Source: Streptomyces roseolilacinus
GTDB lineage: Bacteria > Actinomycetota > Actinomycetes > Streptomycetales > Streptomycetaceae
Direction of reading: 5' to 3'
Assembly: GCF_014649335.1 (NCBI RefSeq)
Contig: NZ_BMSV01000011.1
Span: 1 to 64,000, forward strand
DNA: 64,000 nucleotides
This document shows, in pieces, positions 43,701 to 52,735 of this stretch (position 1 is the first letter of the stretch; every line of letters begins with the position of its first letter). The notes beneath the pieces were generated by a model. The model made no database searches. It had not been told where the DNA came from and was given only the letters and a program-made list of their open reading frames with translations. A program made the translations under genes and the position numbers.

Positions 43701-43922
43701 TCAGGCCGGCGTGGCCTTCTTGCCCCGCGTCGCTCCACCGCGTCCACGCAGCACGACTCCGGACTCGGTGAGCATCCTGTGGACGAATCCGTAGGACCGG
43801 CCGGTCTCCTCGGCCAGGGCCCGGATGCTCACGCCGGCGTCGTACTTCTTCTTCAGGTCTGCCGCGAGCTTCTCGCGCGCGGCGCCGGTCACCCGGCTGC
43901 CCTTCTTCAGAGTCTCGGCCAC
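43701..43922 (-). CDS. gbn: Gbn, GATC-binding nucleoid-associated protein
   Basis: 73 aa: VAETLKKGSRVTGAAREKLA, then the HTH region KKYDAGVSIRALAEETGRSYGFVHRML, then the basic tail GRGGATRGKKATPA. It matches S. coelicolor SCO1839 (Gbn), a small actinobacterial nucleoid-associated protein that bends DNA at GATC-containing sites and affects development. Length and position beside an enoyl-CoA hydratase gene also agree. GTG 43922 is preceded by GAGGAGGC; the longer open frame upstream is non-coding. Confidence 0.85.
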   Translation of the reverse strand: MAETLKKGSRVTGAAREKLAADLKKKYDAGVSIRALAEETGRSYGFVHRMLTESGVVLRGRGGATRGKKATPA

Positions 43923-43960
43923 CCGTGCCTCCTCATGGGAAGTGCGCTCTGGACTTCTCA

Positions 43961-43966
43961 TGATCA
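43961..43966. promoter_or_regulatory. TGATCA site just upstream of gbn
   Basis: A palindromic GATC word 39 bp before the gbn start. GATC(A/T) is the reported Gbn recognition core, so this could be a self-binding site; a 6-mer alone is weak evidence. Confidence 0.3.
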
Positions 43967-44222
43967 CCCCTCCGGGGCCACATGGCCAGCCATTCGACAA
44001 GGTCGGTGGACGCGGGTTTCGCCGTCCGGCGGTCGCGGCGCGCGCCGGGATCCCGGCCGCAGCGCGCATTCTGCGGCGAAGTACCAGGTCAGCGGGGCGC
44101 CGTAAAGAAACGCGCGGCGCGGCTCCGGCGCCGGAAAATCTGCCGGATGCCACGCCGCGGTATGAGATCCCCTCACTCAGATGAAGGAGCGCGACTAGGC
44201 TGAATGATCCATACGGAGATGA
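43967..44222. other. Intergenic DNA between gbn and the ABC-F gene
   Basis: 256 bp without a supported gene. It must contain the gbn promoter (leftward), which I could not place. A rightward TAGGCT at about 44195 could be a -10 pointing into the 3' end of the ABC-F gene. Confidence 0.45.
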
Positions 44223-45821
44223 TCAGGCGAGGGAGACCAGGTCCGCGTAGTCCGCTCCCCAGAGGTCCTCGACCCCGTCGGGGAGGAGGATGATCCGCTC
44301 CGGCTGGAGGGCGTCGACGGCGCCCTCGTCGTGCGTGACCAGGACGACCGCGCCCTTGTAGGTGCGCAGCGCGCCGAGGATCTCCTCGCGGCTGGCCGGG
44401 TCGAGGTTGTTCGTCGGCTCGTCGAGGAGCAGCACGTTCGCCGAGGAGACGACGAGGGTGGCCAGGGCGAGACGGGTCTTCTCGCCGCCGGAGAGGACGC
44501 CGGCCGGCTTGTCGACGTCGTCGCCGGAGAACAGGAACGAGCCGAGGACCTTGCGGACCTCGACCAGGTCCAGGTCGGGCGCGGCCGAGCGCATGTTCTC
44601 CAGGACCGTGCGCTCCGGGTCGAGCGTCTCGTGCTCCTGCGCGTAGTAGCCGAGCTTCAGGCCGTGGCCCGGCGTGACCTGGCCCGTGTCGGGCTTCTCC
44701 ACTCCGGCGAGCAGGCGCAGCAGGGTCGTCTTGCCGGCGCCGTTGAGGCCGAGGATGACGACGCGGGAGCCCTTGTCGATGGCCAGGTCGACGTCGGTGA
44801 AGATCTCCAGCGAGCCGTACGACTTGGACAGCCCCTCCGCCGTGAGCGGGGTCTTGCCGCAGGGCGCGGGCTCGGGGAAGCGCAGCTTGGCGACCTTGTC
44901 GGACTGGCGCAGCTCCTCCAGGCCGGACAGCAGCTTCTCGGCGCGGCGGGCCATGTTCTGCGCGGCGACCGTCTTGGTGGCCTTGGCGCGCATCTTGTCG
45001 GCCTGGGCGTTGAGCGCGGCGGCCTTCTTCTCGGCGTTCTGCCGCTCGCGGCGGCGGCGCTTCTCGTCGTCCTCGCGCTGGCGCTGGTAGAGCTTCCAGC
45101 CCATGTTGTAGACGTCGATCACGGACCGGTTGGCGTCCAGGTAGAAGACCTTGTTGACGACGGTCTCGACGAGGTCGACGTCGTGGGAGATGACGACGAA
45201 GCCGCCGCGGTACGTCTTGAGGTAGTCGCGCAGCCAGGCGATCGAGTCGGCGTCGAGGTGGTTGGTCGGCTCGTCCAGGAGCAGCGTGTCGGCGTCCGAG
45301 AAGAGGATCCGCGCCAGCTCGATGCGGCGGCGCTGACCGCCGGAGAGGGTGTGCAGCGGCTGGCCCAGCACCCGGTCGGGCAGGCCGAGGGCGGCGGCGA
45401 TGGTGGACGCCTCGGCCTCGGCGGCGTACCCGCCCTTGGTCAGGAACTCGGTCTCCTGGCGCTCGTACTGCTTGAGGGCCTTCTCGCGGGTGGCGCCCTG
45501 GCCGCCCGCGATGCGCTCCTCGTTCAGGCGCATCTTGCGGATCAGCACGTCGAGGCCGCGGGCGGAGAGGATCCGGTCGCGGGCCAGCACGTCGAGGTCG
45601 CCGGTGCGCGGGTCCTGCGGGAGGTAGCCGACCTGGCCGGAGCGGGCGATGGTGCCGGCGGCGGGGACGCCCTCCCCGGCGAGGCACTTGGTGAGGGTGG
45701 TCTTGCCGGCGCCGTTGCGGCCGACGAGGCCGATGCGGTCGCCCTTGGCGATGCGGAAGGAAGCGGACTCGATGAGGACGCGTGCGCCGGCGCGCAGCTC
45801 AAGGCCGGTGGCGGTGATCAC
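44223..45821 (-). CDS. ABC-F family ATPase (translation factor type)
   Basis: 532 aa, two ABC domains and no membrane segment. First: GRNGAGKTT (about 35), LSGGQRRRIE, DTLLLDEPTNHLD. Second: GLNGAGKTT (about 355), LSGGEKTRLA, LLLDEPTNNLD. The charged linker between them (about 240-320, KRRRRERQNAEKKAAALN) is the P-site-tRNA interaction motif region of ABC-F proteins. It probably acts on the ribosome; antibiotic protection cannot be told from housekeeping by sequence. GTG start at 45819-45821. Confidence 0.92.
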   Translation of the reverse strand: MITATGLELRAGARVLIESASFRIAKGDRIGLVGRNGAGKTTLTKCLAGEGVPAAGTIARSGQVGYLPQDPRTGDLDVLARDRILSARGLDVLIRKMRLNEERIAGGQGATREKALKQYERQETEFLTKGGYAAEAEASTIAAALGLPDRVLGQPLHTLSGGQRRRIELARILFSDADTLLLDEPTNHLDADSIAWLRDYLKTYRGGFVVISHDVDLVETVVNKVFYLDANRSVIDVYNMGWKLYQRQREDDEKRRRRERQNAEKKAAALNAQADKMRAKATKTVAAQNMARRAEKLLSGLEELRQSDKVAKLRFPEPAPCGKTPLTAEGLSKSYGSLEIFTDVDLAIDKGSRVVILGLNGAGKTTLLRLLAGVEKPDTGQVTPGHGLKLGYYAQEHETLDPERTVLENMRSAAPDLDLVEVRKVLGSFLFSGDDVDKPAGVLSGGEKTRLALATLVVSSANVLLLDEPTNNLDPASREEILGALRTYKGAVVLVTHDEGAVDALQPERIILLPDGVEDLWGADYADLVSLA

Positions 45822-46200
45822 GGACAGACTCCAGGGCGGGGGGACGGGTGGACGGCGGCTGCGGTGACGTCGACACCGTCTAATGCACAGGGAGAATGGC
45901 CATACGGGCCAGTCTAACGGGCGCGTGCAACTGCTTTTCCGGGATGCGGCGGCCCGCCCCCGGGGCGTCCCGGGGGCGGGGCGGCCCCTTCCGGGCGTGG
46001 GGGCGGGGCGGGCGCCGGCACGCGGGGCGGCTCCGGACCGGGTGCCGGGCGGGCCGTCCGGCGGCGGGCGCCGGAGCGGCGCCGAGGCCCCGGGCCCCGC
46101 GCCCTCGGGCCGGTGCGCCCGGAGCGCGAGGCCCGGAGCGCAGGGCCGGGGCGCGGGAGCCGCGGCGCGGGGGCCGGGGCGTGCCGCGGGCGGGTGTGGG
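45822..46200. other. 379-bp GC-rich intergenic region with strong hairpins
   Basis: It includes a stem GCCCGCCCCCGGG / CCCGGGGGCGGGC (about 45952-45981) and short repeats of CCCGGAGCGCRRGG near 46120. The former may terminate the leftward 477-aa gene. On the minus strand two TAGAC words near 45885 and 45915 are possible -10 elements for the ABC-F gene. No gene is supported. Confidence 0.5.
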
Positions 46201-47634
46201 TCAGGCGCCGCCCGCGTGGACCTGGAACGCGGCGCGGCGGACCGCCTTGGCGAGGGCCGGGTCCGGGTGCGCCGCGGCCAGCGCGACCAGCACCTGCACC
46301 GTGCGGGGGTGGCCGACCGCGCGGACCTCGTCGAGCAGCGCGGGGACGGTGCCCTGCACGGCGGACTCCAGGTGCCGCACGAGGAGGTCGCTCTCGCCGT
46401 GGTCGACGACGGCCGCGGCGGTGTCCACCCAGAGCCAGGTGGCCTCCTGGCGGGTGAGGACGTCCGGCGCCTCGTCGGGGTCGGCGCCCTCGTGCTCGGC
46501 GAGCCAGAGCAGGGCGTACGGACGGAGTGACGGTTCGCCCGCGGCGGCGCGCACCTCGGCCTCGGCGGCGGCGCCCACCACGCGGAGGGCCTCGAAGGCC
46601 AGCCCGCGCAGGAGGGCGTCGTCGCCGCGGGCGACGGCGAGCAGCTCGGCGACGGCCTTGCCGGTGGGCCGGGCGGCGAGCCAGGCGCGGTACTCGGCGC
46701 GGGCCGGGCCGGGGGTGAGCCGGACGCAGCCGCGCAGCATGTCCTCCGCGGACTGCTCGATGTGCCCCGCGGGGCTCTGGGCGGCGACGCAGATCTGCTC
46801 CAGCTTGACCCACACCGCCCAGTTGCCGAGCGGGGTGAGCGTCGCCTGGCCGTCGCCGAGGGTCAGGGCGCCGACGGAGGCGAGCCCCTCCAGCGCCCAG
46901 TCGAGCAGGCGGGGCAGGGTCTCCGGGTCGGGGGCCGCCCGCGTGCCCTCCCGCCGCTCGCCCGGCGCCGGGGCGCCCGGCTCGGGCGGCGCTCCCGCGT
47001 CGGCGGCGTACGGCACCTCGCAGCGCTGCTCGCGCAGTTCGGCGACGCGCTGCTGGAGCAGGTCGAGCAGGGCGGGGACGGGGACGGGTCCGGCGGACAG
47101 CTGGAGGAGGGAGAGGACCTGCGGGACGGCCTCCACGACCTCGGCGACCGCGGCCGGTTCGGCGTCCTGCGGGGCCGGGTGGGCGAGCGACCAGGCGTCG
47201 AGGAGCGCGACCCAGCCGCGCAGCGCGGCGGAGTCGTCGCGGTCCCAGGCGCGCAGCCGCCAGCCGGGGCGGACGGCGTCGCCGTGGATCTCGACGAGCC
47301 CGGCGAGCCGGGCGCGGTCCCAGGCGGTACGGACCTGCTCCTGGGTCAGGCCGAGGGCGGCGGCGGCCCGTTCGCGGGCCGAACCGGGGGCGTGGGCGGT
47401 GACGAGGCCGCGGTCGACGGCGGCCCAGCGGGCGACGCGCACGGCGTCGGCCAGGACCTGCCGGGCCTGACGGGCCAGCTCCGCCCGGGGCGGCGTGCCC
47501 TCCGGCGGGCGCGGGGCCGGCCGTGTGCGCCGGTCGGCGACCGCCCGGCGGGCGGTCGCCGCCAGCGACCGGGGCCGGACGAGTCGGAGTCTGGAGTTGC
47601 GCGCCAGTTGCTCATCGGGCTTTCGAGAGGTCAC
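46201..47634 (-). CDS. Putative transcriptional regulator / helical-repeat protein, unknown
   Basis: 477 aa. A winged-helix-like segment is visible (SARERAAAALGLTQEQVRTAWDRARLAGLVEI, about 85-125), followed by a long Ala/Leu/Glu-rich helical body and HEAT-like repeats towards the C-terminus (PALLDEVRAVGHPRTVQVLVALAAAHPDPALAKAV). I recognise no named family. The start is GTG 47634 with GGGAAG upstream; a TTG further out is unlikely. It lies 55 bp downstream of the hydrolase gene on the same strand. Confidence 0.7.
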   Translation of the reverse strand: MTSRKPDEQLARNSRLRLVRPRSLAATARRAVADRRTRPAPRPPEGTPPRAELARQARQVLADAVRVARWAAVDRGLVTAHAPGSARERAAAALGLTQEQVRTAWDRARLAGLVEIHGDAVRPGWRLRAWDRDDSAALRGWVALLDAWSLAHPAPQDAEPAAVAEVVEAVPQVLSLLQLSAGPVPVPALLDLLQQRVAELREQRCEVPYAADAGAPPEPGAPAPGERREGTRAAPDPETLPRLLDWALEGLASVGALTLGDGQATLTPLGNWAVWVKLEQICVAAQSPAGHIEQSAEDMLRGCVRLTPGPARAEYRAWLAARPTGKAVAELLAVARGDDALLRGLAFEALRVVGAAAEAEVRAAAGEPSLRPYALLWLAEHEGADPDEAPDVLTRQEATWLWVDTAAAVVDHGESDLLVRHLESAVQGTVPALLDEVRAVGHPRTVQVLVALAAAHPDPALAKAVRRAAFQVHAGGA

Positions 47635-47689
47635 GGGGGCAGTCTTCCCGCTGACGGCCCGAAAGCCCAAACGGAAGGGGACGGTCGAC

Positions 47690-48820
47690 TCAGAGGAGCG
47701 GGGTGAGGAAGCGGCGCACGGCCTCCTCGTACCGTTCGGGGTCGGCGTTCCACATGGCGGCGTGCGGCGCGTGCCGGACGGCGCGGAGGGTGACCAGGTC
47801 GGGGCGCCGGTCGGCGAAGGCGCGGGTCGCCGCCCAGGGGGCGATGGCGTCGTCGGGGCCGTGGAGGACCAGGGCGGGCACCTTCAGGGCGCCGGGGTCG
47901 GCGGCCCGGACGGGGCCCCCGCCGCGCAGCCCGGTCCTGCCCTGCGCCGCCCGGACGGCGAGGGGCAGCAGGGCGGAGGGGACGCGGTGAGCGGCGGCCA
48001 GGGCGCGGAGGGTCGCCTCCCAGTCGAGGACCGGCGAGTCGAGGACGAGACCGACGATCCGGTCGCGCAGGCGGCTGCGGGCTGCGGTGCGCAGGGCCAT
48101 GGCGGCGCCGGTCGACCAGCCGTGCAGGATCACGCCCTGGGCGCCCTGGCGGACGGCGTGGTGGACGGCCGCGTCCAGGTCGCGCCACTCGGAGTCCCCG
48201 AGGTGGCCGAGGCCGTCGGCGGGGCGGGGGGCGCCCGGGTCGCCGCGGTAGGCGAGGTCGAGCACCGGGAAGCGCAGCCTGCCGTGGAGCAGGCCCAGCA
48301 GGTTCAGCGGGTGCTCCCGGGTGGCGCCCAGGCCGTGCGCGGTGATCACCCACGTGGCGCGGGCGGCCGGGACGTACCAGGCGGGCAGGGGGCCGAGCTC
48401 GCCGGTGATCTCGACGTCCTCGTACGGGAGGCCGAGCGCGGAGGCGGGGGTGCCGGTGTGGAGCTGCGGGGTGAGGCGGACGCGGGTGCCGGCCTCCAGG
48501 GTGCCGCGGTCGACCCGTTCGAGGCGGCGCACGACGGTGTCGGGGGCGTGCGGCACCTCGTCGAGGACGGGGCCGACGACCGCGTGGACGCCGGGGCCCT
48601 CCAGGCCGTACGCGCCGGGGCGGAGGGAGGGCAGGGCGCGGGTGAGGGTGACCCGGCCGGGGCCGGTGGCGTGCACGGTGAGCCGGGGCTCGCCGGGCAG
48701 GGGCCGCCCCGGGCGCGGCCTGAGCGCCACGCCGCTGGCGTACCGGCCGGCCGCCACGGCGGCCGTCCCGGCACCGATCACTGTGGTGGCGGCCACCGCC
48801 GCGCCTGTAGCGGAACGCAC
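47690..48820 (-). CDS. Alpha/beta hydrolase, membrane-anchored or secreted
   Basis: 376 aa. N-terminal hydrophobic segment (GAAVAATTVIGAGTAAVAAG) may be a signal or anchor. Hydrolase core from about 155: TWVITAHGLG, nucleophile elbow ILHGWSTGAAMA (Ser about 229), acid in LVLHGPDDAIAP and His in RHAPHAAMWN near the C-terminus. Substrate unknown; related proteins are called peptidases or lipases without proof. GTG start at 48818-48820. Confidence 0.85.
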   Translation of the reverse strand: MRSATGAAVAATTVIGAGTAAVAAGRYASGVALRPRPGRPLPGEPRLTVHATGPGRVTLTRALPSLRPGAYGLEGPGVHAVVGPVLDEVPHAPDTVVRRLERVDRGTLEAGTRVRLTPQLHTGTPASALGLPYEDVEITGELGPLPAWYVPAARATWVITAHGLGATREHPLNLLGLLHGRLRFPVLDLAYRGDPGAPRPADGLGHLGDSEWRDLDAAVHHAVRQGAQGVILHGWSTGAAMALRTAARSRLRDRIVGLVLDSPVLDWEATLRALAAAHRVPSALLPLAVRAAQGRTGLRGGGPVRAADPGALKVPALVLHGPDDAIAPWAATRAFADRRPDLVTLRAVRHAPHAAMWNADPERYEEAVRRFLTPLL

Positions 48821-48941
48821 CCGTCCAGTGTCCGCACGCCGGCCGGTCGGTGCCAGTGGACGGCGGCCGCCGGGTGACGGGGACGGGGGCCGTACGGGGA
48901 CGGGTGACGCGGGGCCCGTACGAGGCGGGGCGGCGTGCGGG

Positions 48942-49634
48942 TCAGCCGGGGTGGCCGTAGCCGCGGAGCTTCTCGGCCGTCTCGGCCAGCTGGTCCGGGG
49001 TGAGGAGCGCCGGGGTGCGGGTGGGGTGGCTGTCGGCGGCGAGCCAGACCCGGCACATCCACTCCAGCTGGGCGGTGCGGTCGTACGCCTGGTCGAGCGT
49101 CGCGCCGTAGGCGATCGTGCCGTGGTTGCGCAGGAGGCAGGCGGTGCGTCCGGTCAGGGCGGTGAGCATGTGGTCGGCCAGCTCCCGCGTGCCGTACAGG
49201 GCGTAGGGGGCGACGCGCACGGGTCCGCCGAGGGCGGCGGCCATGTAGTGGACCGGCGGCAGCTCGTCGACGAGGGTCGACACGGCGGTGGCGTGCACGG
49301 CGTGGGTGTGGACGACCGCCCCGGCGTCGGTGGAGCGGTACACGGCGAGGTGCACCGGCAGTTCGCTGGTCGGCGGCAGCGTGCCGCGGACCGGCCGCCC
49401 GTCCAGGTCGACGGCGACGACGTCGTCCCCGGTCAGGCGGGAGTACGGCACGCCGCTCGGGGTGACGAGGACGAGGTCCCCGACGCGTACGGAGACGTTC
49501 CCCGAGGTGCCGACGACCAGCCCGTCGGCCACCGTCCTGCGCGCCGTGGCGACCAGGGCGTCCCACGCCTCCCCGACCGCCGTCCCGACCGCCCCGCCGG
49601 GTGCTCCCGCGTCCGTCCCGCCGTCCTGCGCCAT
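48942..49634 (-). CDS. Class II aldolase/adducin family protein
   Basis: 230 aa. L-fuculose-phosphate-aldolase-like: GLVVGTSGNVSVRVGD near 46, LVTPSGVPYSRLTGDDVVAVDLDG, the zinc ligands in VVHTHAVHATA (about 114-119) and the third His in CLLRNHGTIAYG (about 175). It cleaves or epimerises a phosphorylated sugar; substrate unknown. ATG at 49632-49634; the extended upstream frame is non-coding. Divergent from the phosphate transporter gene. Confidence 0.9.
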   Translation of the reverse strand: MAQDGGTDAGAPGGAVGTAVGEAWDALVATARRTVADGLVVGTSGNVSVRVGDLVLVTPSGVPYSRLTGDDVVAVDLDGRPVRGTLPPTSELPVHLAVYRSTDAGAVVHTHAVHATAVSTLVDELPPVHYMAAALGGPVRVAPYALYGTRELADHMLTALTGRTACLLRNHGTIAYGATLDQAYDRTAQLEWMCRVWLAADSHPTRTPALLTPDQLAETAEKLRGYGHPG

Positions 49635-49782
49635 GCGGTGATCCTGCCAGCGGACGGACCGGCCCGAAAGTGACGAGTGTCTCGGTCCGACCCGGTTTCG
49701 GATCCCGGGGGGCCGGGATTCCGGGGCCGGGGCACAAGCGGAATCCCCTCTCACAGGTCGGGACACCACGCCGCCCGGTCCA

Positions 49783-49819
49783 GTTCACCTTCCGTTCACC
49801 CAGGTTGCCTACGTTCGGC
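49783..49819 (+). promoter_or_regulatory. PHO box (PhoP operator) upstream of the phosphate transporter
   Basis: GTTCACC occurs at 49783-49789 and 49794-49800, exactly 11 bp apart, the spacing of the Streptomyces PhoP direct repeat. Two degenerate copies follow (GTTGCCT at 49804, GTTCGGC at 49813). It ends about 33 bp before the ATG, so PhoP could overlap the promoter and control it. Confidence 0.75.
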
Positions 49820-49851
49820 GAGCCACTGACGTCGAACGATTGCCTGGGTAA

Positions 49852-51132
<1,281 letters not shown>

Positions 51133-51143
51133 GGAAAGACGCT

Positions 51144-51365
51144 ATGGACATCGACTGGGCAGCCCTCGGCTCCGTCTTCGGCGTGGGCCTCGTCACCACC
51201 GTCGCACTCGTCGGCCTGTTCACCCTCGGCCTGGTGGGCCTCTCCCGGCAGGAGCGGGCCTCCGCCCAGGGCGGTTCCGCCGCCCTGGCCCGCACCGGCG
51301 CGTACGCCTGCTTCGCGCTGTGCGCCGCGGCCGTCGCGTACGGGATCTACCTGATCGTGGCCTGA
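51144..51365 (+). CDS. Small two-helix membrane protein linked to the PiT transporter
   Basis: 73 aa, two hydrophobic helices (VFGVGLVTTVALVGLFTLGLVGL, about 9-31; TGAYACFALCAAAVAYGIYLIVA, about 50-72). ATG with AAGGAAAG upstream. No named family. Its position 11 bp after the transporter stop suggests a small accessory subunit or an envelope protein induced with it. Confidence 0.8.
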   Translation: MDIDWAALGSVFGVGLVTTVALVGLFTLGLVGLSRQERASAQGGSAALARTGAYACFALCAAAVAYGIYLIVA

Positions 51366-51382
51366 GCAGGGCCGAAGCATCC

Positions 51383-51422
51383 GGCCGGGCCGGTCGTACC
51401 CCGCGGTACGGCCGGCCCGGCC
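51383..51422 (+). terminator. Terminator of the phosphate transporter operon
   Basis: Stem GGCCGGGCCGGTCGTACC pairing with GGTACGGCCGGCCCGGCC with one bulge, 18 bp after the small membrane protein stop. Confidence 0.7.
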
Positions 51423-51493
51423 GTCGTCGTACGGTCCTCCCGCGGCCGCCCTGTGGGGCGCGGCACACCGCTCCGCCGCAGGTCAAGGGTGAG

Positions 51494-51523
51494 TTGACGG
51501 GCCTTCGCGGGCCGTGGTGGACT
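51494..51523 (+). promoter_or_regulatory. Candidate promoter of the cobalamin operon
   Basis: TTGACG (51494-51499) and TGGACT (51518-51523), 18 bp apart, directly before the riboswitch. Confidence 0.45.
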
Positions 51524-51524
51524 G

Positions 51525-51668
51525 CCCAGGCCATCTACGGCGGCAGGAGAGGAAGCCCGGTGCGAATCCGGCGCGGTCCCGCCACTGTCACCGGGCTCCG
51601 CGCGACACGCCGTCGCGGGGCGCCCGGGAGCCAGGAACTCTCACCGCCGGTCACGTCGAGCCAGGGCG
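51525..51668 (+). promoter_or_regulatory. Cobalamin (B12) riboswitch
   Basis: The conserved core is present in order: AGGAAGCCCGGTGCGAATCC, then GGCGCGGTCCCGCCACTGT (about 51551-51588), a GC-rich P7-9 arm, then GGGAGCCAGGAACTC (51626-51640), the B12-box equivalent. It binds adenosylcobalamin in the nascent RNA and shuts off expression of the cobalamin biosynthesis operon that starts 120 bp downstream. Confidence 0.92.
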
Positions 51669-51693
51669 CGGACCCTGAGTGAGGACATTGCGC

Positions 51694-51780
51694 ATGCCCG
51701 GCTGCGTTCCCCTCCCCCCGTCGAGAACCCCGAGCCCCGGCTCGCGGACCCGTGGCCGATCCGGCGCACCGGGCTGCTGA
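51694..51780 (+). CDS. Short leader ORF between riboswitch and cbiB
   Basis: 28 codons beginning MPGCVPLPPSRTPSPG and ending APGC. It has a proper ribosome site (GTGAGGAC, 8 bases before its ATG), unlike the cbiB ATG at 51785, which has none. Its stop lies 4 bases before that ATG, so cbiB may be translated by re-initiation. Pro/Ser-rich, probably with no function of its own. Confidence 0.4.
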   Translation: MPGCVPLPPSRTPSPGSRTRGRSGAPGC

Positions 51781-51784
51781 GCCG

Positions 51785-52735
51785 ATGCGGGACGATCGAG
51801 TCTTCGCGTACGGCGCCACCGCCGGGCTCCTCGGCGACCTGATCTTCGCGGACCCCCGCCGCGGCCACCCCGTGGCCGCCTTCGGGCGGGCCGCGGGCGC
51901 CGTCGAACGCGCGCTGTGGCGCGACCACCGCGGCTGGGGCGCGCTCCACACCGCCGTGTGCGCCGGAGGCGCCGCCACGGCCGCCGCGCTCGCCGCACGG
52001 GCCGTCCGGGGTCGGGGCGCCGCGTCCGTCGCGCTGACCGCCGCCACGGTGTGGGCCGTCGTCGGCGGGACGTCCCTGGGCCGGGAGGCCCGGGCGATCG
52101 GCGGCGCGCTGGCCGCCGGCGACGTGGAGGCGGCCCGCGAGCGGCTGCCGCACCTGTGCGGGCGCGACCCGCAGGCCCTGGACGGGCCGGGCATCGCGCG
52201 GGCCGTGGTGGAGTCCGTCGCCGAGAACACCTCCGACGCGGTGGTCGGCGCCCTCGTGTGGGGCGCGCTCGGCGGCGTGCCGGGCCTGGTCGCCTTCCGG
52301 GCGGTCAACACGCTGGACGCGATGGTCGGCCACAGGTCCCCGCGCCACCTCCGGTTCGGCTGGGCCTCGGCGCGGCTCGACGACGTGGCCGGCGCCCCCG
52401 GGGCCCGGCTGACGGCCGCGCTCGCGGTCGTCGCGGGCGGTGACCCGCGGGGGGCCGTACGGGCCTGGCGGGCGGACGCGCGCAAGCACCCGTCGCCCAA
52501 CGCGGGCCCCGTCGAGGCGGCGTTCGCGGGCGCCCTGGGCGTACGGCTCGGGGGCACCCTGTCGTACGGGGGGCGGGTCGAGCACCGGCCGGTCCTCAAC
52601 GGCGGGGGGCGGGCCGTCGAGGTGGCGGACGTCGAACGGGCGGTGCGGCTGTCGCGCCGCGTCGGAGGACTGGCGCTGGCCGTCTGCGCGGGCGGGCGGC
52701 TGCTGTACGGGGCGTGGAAGCGGAGGGGCGCGTGA
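51785..52735 (+). CDS. cbiB: Adenosylcobinamide-phosphate synthase (CbiB/CobD)
   Basis: 316-aa membrane protein joining aminopropanol (or its phosphate) to adenosylcobyric acid. Landmarks: ATAGLLGDLIFADPRRGHPVAAFGR, the ENTSDAVVGALVWGALGGVPGLVAFRAVNTLDAMVGHR core (about 147-185), HPSPNAGPVEAAFAGALGVRLGG (about 240). First structural gene after the B12 riboswitch; its stop overlaps the cobQ start (GTGA). Confidence 0.93.
   Translation: MRDDRVFAYGATAGLLGDLIFADPRRGHPVAAFGRAAGAVERALWRDHRGWGALHTAVCAGGAATAAALAARAVRGRGAASVALTAATVWAVVGGTSLGREARAIGGALAAGDVEAARERLPHLCGRDPQALDGPGIARAVVESVAENTSDAVVGALVWGALGGVPGLVAFRAVNTLDAMVGHRSPRHLRFGWASARLDDVAGAPGARLTAALAVVAGGDPRGAVRAWRADARKHPSPNAGPVEAAFAGALGVRLGGTLSYGGRVEHRPVLNGGGRAVEVADVERAVRLSRRVGGLALAVCAGGRLLYGAWKRRGA

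Noticed and set aside
47634..47670. Upstream TTG start for the 477-aa regulator-like gene
   Set aside because: No ribosome site and a weak start codon; GTG 47634 has GGGAAG at good spacing.
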